The notes under the pieces were generated by a model. That model made no database searches, had not been told where the DNA came from, and saw nothing but the letters and a program-made list of their open reading frames with translations. 64,000 bases of DNA. Origin: Asticcacaulis excentricus CB 48 (GTDB lineage Bacteria > Pseudomonadota > Alphaproteobacteria > Caulobacterales > Caulobacteraceae). Shown in pieces: positions 1-8,920 of this stretch (its first letter is position 1; each line of letters begins with the position of its first letter). Made by a program: the position numbers and the translations under genes. The stretch lies in contig NC_014817.1 in the NCBI RefSeq assembly GCF_000175215.2, positions 1,201,501-1,265,500 of the forward strand, given 5' to 3'.

Positions 1-466
1 AGGTCGTGGCTTGCCCCTTGACCCAGACGAGGGCGTCATTGACGTCGATCAGACCCGCCGGGTAGGGGGCTTCGGGTGACAGGCGAAACTCAGGCAGAAA
101 GACGGCATAGCCGCGCTGCGCCAGCCGGGTGGCCAGAGCGTAGAAGTGCGATTTATTGCCCGACCGCCAGCCGCCACCGTGCACCAGCAGGATACCCTTG
201 CCATTGGCGTGCCCGGCGACCGGCAGGAAGACGTCGATATGCAGTTCACGCCCGCCGATGCTTTTGTAGCGGCGGTCAAACAGCACCTTTTGCCCGCTCT
301 GGAACTCGGCCACAGGCCAGCCTATGCCCGCATACTGATCCTTATAGCGCTCAAACCGCTGCGAGACGGTGTAGCTGTCGTCCACGGGGATCAGGTCGGC
401 GGCGAGGGCGGGGGTCAGGAGCCCCAGACCCAGCACGGCGACGGTAAGGGCGGGCAAAAGCCGCAT
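1..466 (-). CDS. Secreted alpha/beta hydrolase (esterase/lipase-like), 3' end cut by window edge
   Basis: The first 155 codons of a reverse-strand gene starting ATG at 466 are visible; the rest lies outside the window. Residues 1-23 form a Sec signal peptide (MRLLPALTV...PALAA), so the enzyme is probably exported. After it comes the strand and oxyanion motif of HSL/BD-FAE-like esterases: LLVHGGGWRSGNKSHF around residues 98-113, followed by GYAVFLPEFRLSPEAPYPAG. The nucleophile elbow and the catalytic Asp and His would lie in the missing part. It sits 54 bp downstream of the TonB receptor stop on the same strand, with a hairpin in between, so co-transcription with the receptor is possible but unproven. 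Substrate cannot be called. Confidence 0.85.
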   Translation of the reverse strand, partial: MRLLPALTVAVLGLGLLTPALAADLIPVDDSYTVSQRFERYKDQYAGIGWPVAEFQSGQKVLFDRRYKSIGGRELHIDVFLPVAGHANGKGILLVHGGGWRSGNKSHFYALATRLAQRGYAVFLPEFRLSPEAPYPAGLIDVNDALVWVKGQATT

Positions 467-483
467 GGTTTACTCCTGTAAAG

Positions 484-511
484 GCGGCCACCGACGGGTG
501 CCGATGGCCGC
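484..511. terminator. Hairpin between TonB receptor and secreted hydrolase
   Basis: Arms GCGGCCACCG and CGATGGCCGC pair with one mismatch around a short loop. On the plus strand the stem is followed by CTTTATTTT; on the minus strand, the direction of the flanking genes, by CCTTTAC. It may act as a partial terminator or attenuator separating receptor and hydrolase expression. Seen in sequence; function inferred. Confidence 0.45.
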
Positions 512-520
512 TTTATTTTA

Positions 521-3500
521 TCAGTACTTATAACGCAGACCCACAATCCACTGCGCCCCGGTGTGGGTGTATTCGCGCGTCAGATCCATATCGCCCGTAT
601 CGCCGGTGCCGTAGATGCGCTCCACTTCGTCGGTGATGTTGATGCCCTCAAAGGTCAGCGTCAAGCGCGGCGTGACGTTATAGAAGGAGGCAAAGTCCAC
701 ATGGGTGGGGCCGTATTTGCGCTCCTGCACGTGACCATTGCCGCCCGGTTCGCTGAGCAGATAGTCGTCGCGCTTGTTGACCGACAGGCGCGCCCCGAAG
801 GTCTCGGTGTCGTAATAGACGGTCAGGTTATAGGAGTTAGGCGACAGGCCCGTGGAGTCTTCGGCCGACACGTGGGTGTAGTTGGACGCGACGCCCAGCT
901 TCGACCACGGCCCCGGTAGGAAGGTGAAGGGCTGGTTATAGGTCAGCTCGAAGCCCTTGACGCTGTTGCCCTTATCGCTATTGACCGGGATGGTGAAGGT
1001 GTAGGGCACCTTGGCCGGATCGGCATTGTAGGAGGTGTCGTACAGCGGGTCGGCATAGATGGCCGGCCAGAAGGACGGGTCGATCATCTGACTGACCACA
1101 TCCGTCTTCAGTGAGCGCACAATGTCCTTATGGAAGACGGTGAAGGCCAGAAGCCCCTCATTGCCAAAATACCATTCAACACCTAAGTCCACATCGTTCG
1201 ACTCATAAGGCTTCAGCGACGGGTTGCCGACATTGCCCACGGTGCGCGTGGTGTAGCCGAAGACCGGCCCCGCGATATTCAGCGAGCTGAGGCCCGGACG
1301 CGTCAGGCTGCGGCCATAGGAGGCGCGCACCACCAGGTCGCTGCGCACGTCCAGCGCCGCATTGATCGAGGGCAGGTAGTTGTCGTAATCGACATTGACC
1401 TCAACCGGCGTGCCGCTGACCCGCGCTTTGGAGCTGACCTTGGTCTTGACGTAGCGCAGACCGGCATTGGTGCGCAGGCGCATCCCGGCGATGTCGTATT
1501 CGGCGTTCAGCTCGCCATAGGCCCCCAGGGTTTCTTCGCCTACGGTCCAGCCTGCGCCGGTGTTCTCCGTATAGCCGCCCTTGATGATGCCTGCGGCGGC
1601 AATGGCCTCAAAATCGGCGACGCGGAAGGGCAGCAGGCCCGGCCCGTCCAGCCCCTTGCCGAAGTTGGAGACGGGGAAGGGACGGGTATAGTTCGACGGG
1701 TCGAAGCTGGGTGTCGCACCCAGACCTTCACCATAGCTCACCTTGCGGTCATTATAGCTGAGACCGGCCTTCAGCGACATGTTGTCGGCATTGTAGGTGG
1801 CGTCAAAGCGCGAGGTGAAGTTTTCCTTCTTCACCGTATTGATGCGATTCGAGGCCGTCAGGGCGTTGATATAGTTGCTGGCCTTGTTCGGATCATAGGT
1901 GCCGAAGCTGATGCTCGGCACATAGGCATTGCCGCTGTAGTCATAGGCGTAATAGTGCGGCACCGAGCGATAGTAGAAGCGCAGTTCGGTACGGTCGGCA
2001 TCGTCCACCGCCGAACCGGCCATGGCGTCCAGCGTCAGGCGCTCATTGACCTTGAAGCGGCCGGACAGGACGACCTGATCGAAGGTCGATTGCGAGTCCT
2101 GACGACGGCTTTCGTACCATGAGGTCACATCATTGAAGGCGGCGGCGACCAGGGTCTTGCCGTCGGCTCCGATCTTGAACGACAGCGGCGTCTGGCCCGT
2201 AAAGTTACCGGCGGTGCCGTGCGTCAGCAGCCACTCCATCGAATTATAGCTGTCGCGGTCATTGGTCAGTTCCGAATGCAGCACGTCCAGCGTGATCAGG
2301 GCGTTTTCGGTGGGCTTATATTGCAGCGAGCCGGTGACGCCGATGCGCTTTTGATCATTGCCGAAATAGTCGGCGCGCGGCAGGCGCGGGGCCCACAGAC
2401 AGTCGAGCGCACTGGCGGCCCCGCAGGCCTTCGGCGTACCGCTTACGGTCGGGTTGCTCTTGGCCCACGAGTCGCCATTGGCGTAGGGTGAGGTCCAGCG
2501 CACGCTGGAATAACCTTCCTGATGCACGGTGCGGTTGGAGGCCGCCACGGAGAGCAACGCCCCGAACTTTCCGTCGGCAAACGTCTTGCTGACCAGCAGG
2601 GCGACGCGCGGATCGGCCTTTCCGTTCAGGGTGTTGTAATTGGCCTGCGCCGAGGCGGAGACAGTGAAGTCGTCGCGGAAGTCGAACGGGCGCGCCGAAT
2701 AGAGATTGACCGTACCGGCAATGCCGCCTTCTTCGGTCGAGGCCTTCTGTGACTTTTCGATGTCGATGCGGTTGAACAGCTCGGAGGCAAACAGGTGGAA
2801 GTCGAAGGCGCGGCCCGCATTGAGGGTGACGCCGCCGCTGTCGAGGCCGTCGCTGCTGGCCGGGACCTCCATGCCGTTCAGGGTTGTGCGCGTAAAGTCC
2901 GGACCGAAGCCGCGCAGGGTGATATTGCGCCCTTCGCCGCCTTCGCGCGACATGGCCACGCCCGGCACGCGCTGGATGGATTCGGCGAGGTTGAGGTCCG
3001 GCATCTTGCCGATGTCTTCGGCCACAATGCTTTCGACCGCGTTGGCGGCGCGACGCTTGATGGCGCGGGCCTTGCTCAGCGAACCGCGGATGCCCTTGAC
3101 CACGACCACGGTTTCTTCCGGGGCGGCGGCGGGCTCGTCAGAGGCGGTGGTGTCGGCCGCATAGGCGGTGCGGGTGATGGGGATCGCGTTGTCACGCACC
3201 GCTGGGATCTGCTCGGCCAGCACGATGATGCCATTGGCGCGGGTAACCGGTGTCAAATTCGTGCCCGCCAACAGGCGCGACAGGCCTTCGCGTACCGGCA
3301 TATTGCCCTGAACGGCGGCGGTTTGCTTGCCCTTGACGACCTTTTCCGGCGCCATGAGCTGGATATTGGCCTGTTGGGCGAACTGGGGGATGCCGCGTTC
3401 GGCCGCCTGAGCCGGGACATTGAACGACTTGACCGCGTCCTGTGCCTGAGCGGGCACGGCGGAAACCATAAGCAACGTGCCGCCGGCGAGCAGCAACGGG

Positions 3501-3532
3501 CCATTAAACGCGCGCATAAATGCATTCGTCAT
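521..3532 (-). CDS. TonB-dependent receptor with N-terminal STN signalling domain
   Basis: 1003 residues, larger than a plain transporter because of an N-terminal extension. A signal peptide (to about residue 30, ...SAVPAQAQ) is followed by an STN domain (about residues 36-108, FNVPAQAAERGIPQFAQQAN... to ...NGIIVLAEQ). A plug domain follows (RGSLSKARAIKRR...VESIVAEDIGKMPDLNLAESIQRVPGV) and then a 22-strand-type barrel ending in the aromatic residue of GLRYKY. STN domains talk to a FecR anti-sigma across the periplasm, and a FecR gene and its sigma factor lie immediately upstream (3656-5171). This is therefore a transducing outer-membrane receptor that induces its own synthesis. Its plug resembles Caulobacter sugar or oligosaccharide receptors more than siderophore ones, but the ligand is not readable. 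ATG at 3532 has AGGGAAAA upstream. Confidence 0.93.
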   Translation of the reverse strand: MTNAFMRAFNGPLLLAGGTLLMVSAVPAQAQDAVKSFNVPAQAAERGIPQFAQQANIQLMAPEKVVKGKQTAAVQGNMPVREGLSRLLAGTNLTPVTRANGIIVLAEQIPAVRDNAIPITRTAYAADTTASDEPAAAPEETVVVVKGIRGSLSKARAIKRRAANAVESIVAEDIGKMPDLNLAESIQRVPGVAMSREGGEGRNITLRGFGPDFTRTTLNGMEVPASSDGLDSGGVTLNAGRAFDFHLFASELFNRIDIEKSQKASTEEGGIAGTVNLYSARPFDFRDDFTVSASAQANYNTLNGKADPRVALLVSKTFADGKFGALLSVAASNRTVHQEGYSSVRWTSPYANGDSWAKSNPTVSGTPKACGAASALDCLWAPRLPRADYFGNDQKRIGVTGSLQYKPTENALITLDVLHSELTNDRDSYNSMEWLLTHGTAGNFTGQTPLSFKIGADGKTLVAAAFNDVTSWYESRRQDSQSTFDQVVLSGRFKVNERLTLDAMAGSAVDDADRTELRFYYRSVPHYYAYDYSGNAYVPSISFGTYDPNKASNYINALTASNRINTVKKENFTSRFDATYNADNMSLKAGLSYNDRKVSYGEGLGATPSFDPSNYTRPFPVSNFGKGLDGPGLLPFRVADFEAIAAAGIIKGGYTENTGAGWTVGEETLGAYGELNAEYDIAGMRLRTNAGLRYVKTKVSSKARVSGTPVEVNVDYDNYLPSINAALDVRSDLVVRASYGRSLTRPGLSSLNIAGPVFGYTTRTVGNVGNPSLKPYESNDVDLGVEWYFGNEGLLAFTVFHKDIVRSLKTDVVSQMIDPSFWPAIYADPLYDTSYNADPAKVPYTFTIPVNSDKGNSVKGFELTYNQPFTFLPGPWSKLGVASNYTHVSAEDSTGLSPNSYNLTVYYDTETFGARLSVNKRDDYLLSEPGGNGHVQERKYGPTHVDFASFYNVTPRLTLTFEGINITDEVERIYGTGDTGDMDLTREYTHTGAQWIVGLRYKY

Positions 3533-3655
3533 CAGAATTTTCCCTGTAGAAGCGCCCCGTGGTGCGCATTATTATTATTGAAGGCCGCGGTTATATTAAA
3601 TTTTGGCCTTCCTGAATTACGATGTCTGGCAAACGGAGTTCCGTATGCGGCGTAT

Positions 3656-4621
3656 TTATTTTTTTTTACCGATCAGGATGGCCTTGTCAGTCTTGTGGAT
3701 ATTTGCGCCGAAAGCTTCGACCACGGCTCCGGAGAAGGCCTCCGGATCATTAGCGCTAAGCCGTCCAATCAGGCGCTCGCGCCCCAGAGCCTCGTCCTCA
3801 ATGACGATCTGGATGCGGTTATACCGATTGAACTCCGCCGCCACCTGCGACAGAGTCTTGCCGTTCAGCGCAATCTGCCCTTCGCGCCACGCCAGATCGC
3901 TGTCGATGGCGTCAGGGGCGTGGACGATCTTGACCGGCTGATGCTCACGCAGGACGGTGCGTTCCCCGGCGTGCAGCAGGGCGGCCTTGCGACCATCGGC
4001 CACCGACCAGGCCTGCACCGTGCCCTCGGTCACCAGCACCTCAACCCCGTCAGGGTGCTTTTTGACCGAAAAGGCAGTGCCGACGGCCTTGATGCGGCTC
4101 TGACCAGCGGTGACAATAAACGGGCGCTGGCGGTTGTGCGCCACCTTGAACCACGCCTCGCCCTCGATTAGCTCGATACGGCGCTCGCTTTCGGCCATGT
4201 CGATGCGCAGACGGCTATCGGTATTCAGTGTGGCGATCGAACCGTCGCTCATGGGCAGTCGGCGGATTTCGCCCATATGGGTTATGGCCTCGTCCTGCCG
4301 CAGGGCAAAGACGGCCAGAAGACTGGCGGCGATCAGCCCGCCGCCGGCCGCCGCAGCGGTCAGAAGACGCCGGCGTGACGGGAGGGGGAACAGACGGGCG
4401 GCCTTGTCCTGCCACTGTGCGGACGGCCCCAGCGCCTGCGCGCGTGACAGGCTGTGCCAGCCGGCCTCCGCGCGCAGCAGCGCCCCGCGCCGCCGCGGAT
4501 CACCGGCCAGCCATGCGTTCAGCGCCGCCGCGTCCTCCGGCGAGAGCGGACGTGGCTTGACCGCCCACAGGCTGGCGGCGCGCTCGATCTGCTCGCTAGT
4601 TTCGACCGGCGTCGGTGCCAC
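3656..4621 (-). CDS. FecR-family anti-sigma / sigma regulator
   Basis: 321 residues. N-terminal DUF4880 sigma-binding region (about residues 10-55, RAASLWAVKPRPLSPEDAAALNAW split by family-typical Trp and Leu spacing). A single membrane segment at about residues 88-108 (LLTAAAAGGGLIAASLLAVFAL). A periplasmic FecR domain (GEIRRLPMSDGSIATLNTDS...), and a C-terminal DUF4974/STN-like segment (IALNGKTLSQVAAEFNRYNR...). It holds the sigma factor inactive until the receptor signals. The start is GTG at 4621 with AAAGGAG eight bases upstream; it overlaps the sigma gene by 26 bp, which suggests translational coupling. The receptor gene follows 123 bp downstream. Confidence 0.93.
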   Translation of the reverse strand: MAPTPVETSEQIERAASLWAVKPRPLSPEDAAALNAWLAGDPRRRGALLRAEAGWHSLSRAQALGPSAQWQDKAARLFPLPSRRRLLTAAAAGGGLIAASLLAVFALRQDEAITHMGEIRRLPMSDGSIATLNTDSRLRIDMAESERRIELIEGEAWFKVAHNRQRPFIVTAGQSRIKAVGTAFSVKKHPDGVEVLVTEGTVQAWSVADGRKAALLHAGERTVLREHQPVKIVHAPDAIDSDLAWREGQIALNGKTLSQVAAEFNRYNRIQIVIEDEALGRERLIGRLSANDPEAFSGAVVEAFGANIHKTDKAILIGKKK

Positions 4622-5171
4622 GCATAAACTCCTTTCGGGGCTGGAGACGGGGTTCGTCTTCGGCCATTGCCTTCATGATCAGACGCAGCGCCTTGGCGGC
4701 GTCATTTTCCACCATATGCTCACTCAGGCCCATACGGCGGGCGATTTCCTTTTGCGGCAGACCTTCGATCTTGCGCATTTCGAACACCCGACGGCAGCGC
4801 GCGGGCAGGGTGGCGATCACCCGCTTCAGACGCGCCAGATCGGACCGGGCAACGCTGACCTGCTCCGGCGAGGGCAGGTCGCTCATGACCTCCAGCCGGT
4901 CAATTTCGTCCACACTTTCGATACGCACGATGCGCGCCCGCCTCAGCCGCATCAGAGCGATATTTCGTGCCACCGTGAAAAAGTAGGCGCGGGGCGAGGT
5001 AATGTGCTCGATATGGCTCAGTTCCGCCATGCGGCAGTAGGATTCCTGAAGAATATCCTCGGCGTCGTCACGCCCCAACCGGGCACGCATCAGCCATGCC
5101 CGCACATCCGCCTCATGAGGCAGGATCTGCGAAGCCACCCAGTGAATAATGTGATCCGGCGCGGACTCCAT
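4596..5171 (-). CDS. ECF RNA polymerase sigma factor, FecI-like
   Basis: 191 residues with sigma region 2 (DAEDILQESYCRMAEL...SPRAYFFTVARNIALMRLRR) and region 4 (IATLPARCRRVFEMRKIEGLPQKEIARRMGLSEHMVENDAAKAL). This is the two-domain layout of iron-starvation/cell-surface-signalling ECF factors. Start ATG 5171 with GGGAGG at proper spacing. It is the first gene of a sigma-FecR-receptor operon and should direct transcription of the STN receptor at 521-3532. No promoter for it was recognised. Confidence 0.93.
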   Translation of the reverse strand: MESAPDHIIHWVASQILPHEADVRAWLMRARLGRDDAEDILQESYCRMAELSHIEHITSPRAYFFTVARNIALMRLRRARIVRIESVDEIDRLEVMSDLPSPEQVSVARSDLARLKRVIATLPARCRRVFEMRKIEGLPQKEIARRMGLSEHMVENDAAKALRLIMKAMAEDEPRLQPRKEFMRGTDAGRN

Positions 5172-5245
5172 TCAGGCCTCCCGATACTATGATGCCTGAG
5201 CGGACGACTTCCGTAAATTTAAGTTCCCTTTTTGGGAAATTACCC

Positions 5246-5890
5246 TTAGCGCAGCGCCACCTCGTAGGAGGCCTGTGTCTGGGCGGCGATGTATTCGAGT
5301 GTCACATCGGGGGCCAGTTCGACCAGGATAAGGCCTGAGCCATCGGGCTTGACCTCGAATACCCCCAAAGTCGAGATGATCAGATCGACCACGCCGGCTC
5401 CGGTCAGGGGCAGGTCGCAGCGTTTCAGCACTTTGGATTCGCCGTGTTTGTTGGCGTGTTCCATAACGACCACGACCTTTTGCACCCCGGCGACGAGGTC
5501 CATCGCCCCGCCCATGCCCTTGACCAGCTTGCCCGGGATCATCCAGTTGGCGATGTCGCCGTTTTCGCCGACCTCCATCGCTCCCAGAATGGTCAGGTCG
5601 ATATGGCCGCCGCGGATCATGGCGAACGAGTCCGACGACGAGAAATAGCTTGTTTCGGGCAGTTCGGTGATGGTCTGCTTGCCCGCATTGATCAGGTCGG
5701 GGTCGACCTCATCCTCATAGGGGAAGGGGCCCATGCCCAGCATACCGTTTTCTGACTGAAAGGTGACGGTCATGCCCTGCGGGATGTGGTTGGCTACCAG
5801 GGTCGGGATGCCAATGCCCAGATTGACGTAGAAACCGTCCTGAAGTTCTTTAGCGGCGCGCTCAGCGAGTTGGTCACGTGTCCAGGGCAT
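5246..5890 (-). CDS. scoB: 3-oxoacid (acetoacetate/succinyl) CoA-transferase subunit B
   Basis: 214 residues, the normal length of the B subunit. The catalytic glutamate lies in the SENGMLGMGPFP segment (about residue 46), and the GAMEVGENGDIANWMIPGK and MGGAMDLV signatures of class I CoA-transferases are present. With subunit A it moves CoA from succinyl-CoA to a 3-oxoacid such as acetoacetate. Its ATG is two bases after the subunit A stop (TGA tc ATG), so the two are co-translated. The 3-hydroxybutyrate dehydrogenase gene across the divergent promoter supports acetoacetate as substrate. A 3-oxoadipate transferase (PcaJ) is the alternative, less likely without other pca genes. Confidence 0.93.
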   Translation of the reverse strand: MPWTRDQLAERAAKELQDGFYVNLGIGIPTLVANHIPQGMTVTFQSENGMLGMGPFPYEDEVDPDLINAGKQTITELPETSYFSSSDSFAMIRGGHIDLTILGAMEVGENGDIANWMIPGKLVKGMGGAMDLVAGVQKVVVVMEHANKHGESKVLKRCDLPLTGAGVVDLIISTLGVFEVKPDGSGLILVELAPDVTLEYIAAQTQASYEVALR

Positions 5891-5892
5891 GA

Positions 5893-6600
5893 TCAGGCTC
5901 CTTGTCTCTGACGCACGGTGCGCTGTTCGATCCGCTTTTCAAACGTGCCTTTGATCAGGCGATCGACATATATGCCTGGCGTATGGATGCAGTCGGGATC
6001 GAGCGACCCCACCGGCACGATCTCCTCGACCTCGGCGACGCAGACCTTGCCGGCGGTGGCCATCATCGGGTTGAAATTGCGCGCCGTCTTGCGGAAAATC
6101 AGATTGCCGCGTTCATCGGCTTTCCACGCCTTGACGATGGAGAGGTCGGCGACCAATCCCGTCTCAAGAACAAAGGTCTTCCCGTTGAACTCTTTCAGCT
6201 CCTTGCCTTCGGCAACCAGCGTGCCAACGCCGGTGGCGGTATAGAAGCCCGGAATCCCGGCTCCGCCGGCCCGAATCCGTTCCGCCAGGGTGCCCTGCGG
6301 ATTGAACTCCAGCTCCAGCTCGCCCGCCAGGTACTGCCGCTCGAACTCCTTGTTTTCGCCGACATAGGACGAGATCATCTTTTTGATCTGACGCGTATTG
6401 AGCAGCATCCCCAGCCCGAAGCCATCGACCCCGGCATTGTTGGAAATGGCGGTGATCCCGGTCACGCCCGTGTCGCGCAGGGCTCCGATCAGGTTCTCCG
6501 GGATACCGCAAAGGCCAAAGCCCCCGGCCATCACCGTCATCCCGTCAAACGTCAGCCCCTCCAGCGCACTCTTCGCGTCCGAATATATCTTCGACGGCAT
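5893..6600 (-). CDS. scoA: 3-oxoacid CoA-transferase subunit A
   Basis: 235 residues from ATG 6600 (MPSKIYSDAKSALEGL), chosen over the longer reading from 6657 because GGGAGAG lies just upstream and family members begin here. The glycine-rich CoA-binding stretch MAGGFGLCGIPENLI (about residues 22-36) and SNNAGVDGFGLG are characteristic of subunit A. It forms the heterodimer or tetramer with the gene that follows two bases later. A 16-bp palindrome, the putative operator of the locus TetR, lies 72 bp upstream at 6673-6688, between this gene and the divergent dehydrogenase. Confidence 0.93.
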   Translation of the reverse strand: MPSKIYSDAKSALEGLTFDGMTVMAGGFGLCGIPENLIGALRDTGVTGITAISNNAGVDGFGLGMLLNTRQIKKMISSYVGENKEFERQYLAGELELEFNPQGTLAERIRAGGAGIPGFYTATGVGTLVAEGKELKEFNGKTFVLETGLVADLSIVKAWKADERGNLIFRKTARNFNPMMATAGKVCVAEVEEIVPVGSLDPDCIHTPGIYVDRLIKGTFEKRIEQRTVRQRQGA

Positions 6601-6672
6601 CGGTCTCTCCCGTGTTTTTGGGTCATTCCTACGCACTCCGTCACGATTTGTCATCACCCTGCGAATAAAAAA

Positions 6673-6688
6673 TTCATCATTTGTTGAA
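6673..6688. promoter_or_regulatory. Putative TetR operator in the scoA/bdhA divergent promoter
   Basis: TTCATCATTTGTTGAA. It has the TTCAA-N6-TTGAA layout of the three sites around the TetR gene at 12423-13130, with one outer-arm mismatch. It lies in the 179-bp gap between the divergent starts of scoA (6600) and the dehydrogenase (6780). Regulation by the locus TetR is inferred from the shared motif. Confidence 0.6.
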
Positions 6689-6779
6689 TTTTTTATTGAC
6701 CCCCTGTGACGGCCCGCCGATAGTTAAGCCCGAAGCCCCGCCACAACGCAAAGAGGGCCAAAATACAGGGAGTTTCATC

Positions 6780-7571
6780 ATGACGGACGGGTCTCTTCGC
6801 GGGCGGACCGCGCTGATCAGCGGCTCCGTTCAGGGCATCGGGCTGGCCATAGCCGAAGCCTTTGCCAGAGCCGGGGCCAATATCGCCCTGCATGGGCTGG
6901 CCACGCCGCAGCAAGTCGATGCCGCCACCGATCATATCCGCCGTCTGGGGGCGCAGGTGCGCTTTTTCGAAGGGGATCTGCGCGACCGGACGGCCATTGA
7001 CGGCCTGATGGCGGCGGTGTGGGATTGGGGCGGCGGCATCGACATAGTGATCAACAATGCCGGGGTGCAGAAGACCCTGCCCTTTGCTCAGATAGATGAT
7101 GCGACCTGGGATATGGTGTTGTCGGTCAATCTGACGGCGGCCATGGCAACCATGCGCTATGCCTTGCCGCGCATGGCGGCGCGCGGCTTCGGGCGCGTCA
7201 TCAATATCGCTTCGGTGCACGGCCTTGTGGCCTCGGTGGAGAAGGGGCCCTATGTGGCTTCGAAATTCGGACTCGTCGGCCTGTCCAAGGTGGCGGCTCT
7301 CGAATATGCGTGCAGCGGCGTGACCATTAATTGCCTGTGCCCCGGCTGGACCGAGACGGCCCTGATCGAACCGCAGATACAGGCGCGCGCTGCGGCTGAA
7401 GGGGGTGATCGTCAGGCAGGGATTGCCGCGCTTCTGGCTGAAAAACAGCCCTCGCAACGCATGAGCGCCCCGGAAGAAATCGCGGCGCTGGCCCTGTGGC
7501 TGTCCTCGCCTCTGGCCCACAATGTGACAGGCACGGCCATCCCCATCGACGGGGGATGGACCGCGCAATAG
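6780..7571 (+). CDS. bdhA: 3-hydroxybutyrate dehydrogenase (SDR family)
   Basis: 263 residues from ATG 6780, which has AGGGAG upstream; the longer reading from 6681 would run through the promoter. It is a classical short-chain dehydrogenase: cofactor loop SGSVQGIG near the N-terminus, NNAG at about residue 90, catalytic YxxxK in PYVASK, and an LCPGWTETALIEPQI segment typical of D-3-hydroxybutyrate dehydrogenases. It oxidises (R)-3-hydroxybutyrate to acetoacetate with NAD+, and the divergent CoA-transferase would then activate the acetoacetate. The C-terminal GTAIPIDGGWTAQ is the usual SDR end. Another 3-hydroxyacid cannot be excluded from sequence. Confidence 0.88.
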   Translation: MTDGSLRGRTALISGSVQGIGLAIAEAFARAGANIALHGLATPQQVDAATDHIRRLGAQVRFFEGDLRDRTAIDGLMAAVWDWGGGIDIVINNAGVQKTLPFAQIDDATWDMVLSVNLTAAMATMRYALPRMAARGFGRVINIASVHGLVASVEKGPYVASKFGLVGLSKVAALEYACSGVTINCLCPGWTETALIEPQIQARAAAEGGDRQAGIAALLAEKQPSQRMSAPEEIAALALWLSSPLAHNVTGTAIPIDGGWTAQ

Positions 7572-7575
7572 GCTA

Positions 7576-8841
7576 TTAATCCACCCAGTCGCGGCGGATG
7601 CGCAGCGAGGCGAAGAATAGAAGGATCGCCGCCATCACGTAGAAGCTCAGGCCCGCCAGAAAGGCGTACTTGATCGAGGCGTCGCCATAGAGGGGCTTCA
7701 GATAGTCCGAGGCCGCGCCGAAGAACCACGTCCCCACCGCAATGCCGATCAAGTTGTTGATCAGCAGGAACAGCGACGAAATCATGGTGCGCGAATGGCC
7801 CGGGCCCAGATGCTGAACCGCCGTCAGCACCGGCCCCAGCCACATCAGGCCCAGCGCCTGCGGCAGCAGGAACAGGGCAAAGGCCGTCTCCGCCGTGGTG
7901 GCCAGCACGCCCAGTGCATAGAGCGGCACCGAGATGACAAAGGCCACGCAGGGGATCAGCGGATAGGCGCGCTTTGACTTTTGCCCCAGCTTGTCGCCCA
8001 GAACCCCGCCCAGCGCCATGCCGGCCACGCCGCCGATGAACAGCAGCGCCGCCAGAAACCACGAGCGCGACACGAGGTCGAGGTGCAGCGAGCGCGACAG
8101 GAAGGTCGGCAGCCAGTACATGAAGCCGTAGGAGACCATGGACGAACAAGCGGCACCGAACGACAGGAGCCAGAAGGTCGGCTTGGCAAAGGCCAGCCTG
8201 CACGCGGCGATAAAGCCCAGCGGCTTGCCCGCAGTGGCGTCATAACGCCCGCGCGGCGGGTCCTTGACCATCAGGCGGAACAGCGGCGCGATCAGAATGC
8301 CCGCCAGCCCGATGGCAATAAAGGCAAAGCGCCAGTCCACCTTCGCCGCCAAAAGCCCGCCGAACAGCACGCCGGCGGCGGAGCCGACCGGGATCCCGAA
8401 CGAATAGATGGCCAGCGCCTTGGCCCGCTGTTTGGGCGGGAAATAGTCGGCAATCAGGCTGTAGGCGGGGGCGACGCCGCCCGCTTCGCCGACGCCGACG
8501 CCCATGCGGGCGATAAACAGATGGGTGAAGTTGTGCGCCAGACCGCACAGGGCGGTAAAGCCGGACCAGACGGCCAGGGCTGTGGTCATGATCCACACGC
8601 GCGAGGTGCGGTCGGCCAGCCAGGCCACCGGAATGGCCAGGGTGGTATAGAGCAGCGCAAAGGCCAGCCCCCCCATCAGCCCCAGTTGCGTATCACTGAG
8701 GCCCAGTTCCTGCGCGATGGGGTCTTTCAGGATCGAGATGATCTGCCGGTCGAGGAAGTTGAACGTATAGACGACGATCAAGGCAAACAGGGCCAGATAA
8801 CGCCCCTTGATCGGGGCCGCGTCGGGGGTGGGGCTGGACAT
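7576..8841 (-). CDS. MFS transporter (spinster/organic-acid type)
   Basis: 421 residues with about twelve hydrophobic segments. The FNFLDRQIISILKDPIAQELGLSDTQLGL opening, read in parts, and RMGVGVGEAGGVAPAYSLIADYFPP in TM4-5 are typical of spinster-like major facilitators common in Caulobacterales next to catabolic and TonB genes. The cytoplasmic loop LADRTSR is present. It is the last gene of the minus-strand set hydrolase - TonB receptor - transporter and converges on the dehydrogenase. A role in carrying the product of periplasmic hydrolysis (for example a hydroxyacid) across the inner membrane is inferred from context. Confidence 0.9.
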   Translation of the reverse strand: MSSPTPDAAPIKGRYLALFALIVVYTFNFLDRQIISILKDPIAQELGLSDTQLGLMGGLAFALLYTTLAIPVAWLADRTSRVWIMTTALAVWSGFTALCGLAHNFTHLFIARMGVGVGEAGGVAPAYSLIADYFPPKQRAKALAIYSFGIPVGSAAGVLFGGLLAAKVDWRFAFIAIGLAGILIAPLFRLMVKDPPRGRYDATAGKPLGFIAACRLAFAKPTFWLLSFGAACSSMVSYGFMYWLPTFLSRSLHLDLVSRSWFLAALLFIGGVAGMALGGVLGDKLGQKSKRAYPLIPCVAFVISVPLYALGVLATTAETAFALFLLPQALGLMWLGPVLTAVQHLGPGHSRTMISSLFLLINNLIGIAVGTWFFGAASDYLKPLYGDASIKYAFLAGLSFYVMAAILLFFASLRIRRDWVD

Positions 8842-8862
8842 TGGAAACCTTGGAAAAAGGAA

Positions 8863-8894
8863 CCTCTCCCCCGTAGGGTGCCACGGGGGAGAGG
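8863..8894. terminator. GC-rich hairpin between TonB receptor and MFS gene
   Basis: Perfect 12-bp arms CCTCTCCCCCGT and ACGGGGGAGAGG around an 8-base loop, with no clear U-run. It resembles the CTCCCCC-type hairpins at 21219, 33530 and 50643, so it may be an extragenic repeat that also damps read-through into the transporter gene. Confidence 0.5.
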
Positions 8895-8920
8895 TCAGGA
8901 TACAGACCTTAATCTATTGT

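Noticed and set aside
2795..4171. 458-codon open frame on the plus strand opposite the TonB receptor and fecR
   Set aside because: It is antisense to two clear genes, spans their gap, and encodes compositionally biased Gly/Arg/His-rich sequence without domains: a high-GC shadow frame.
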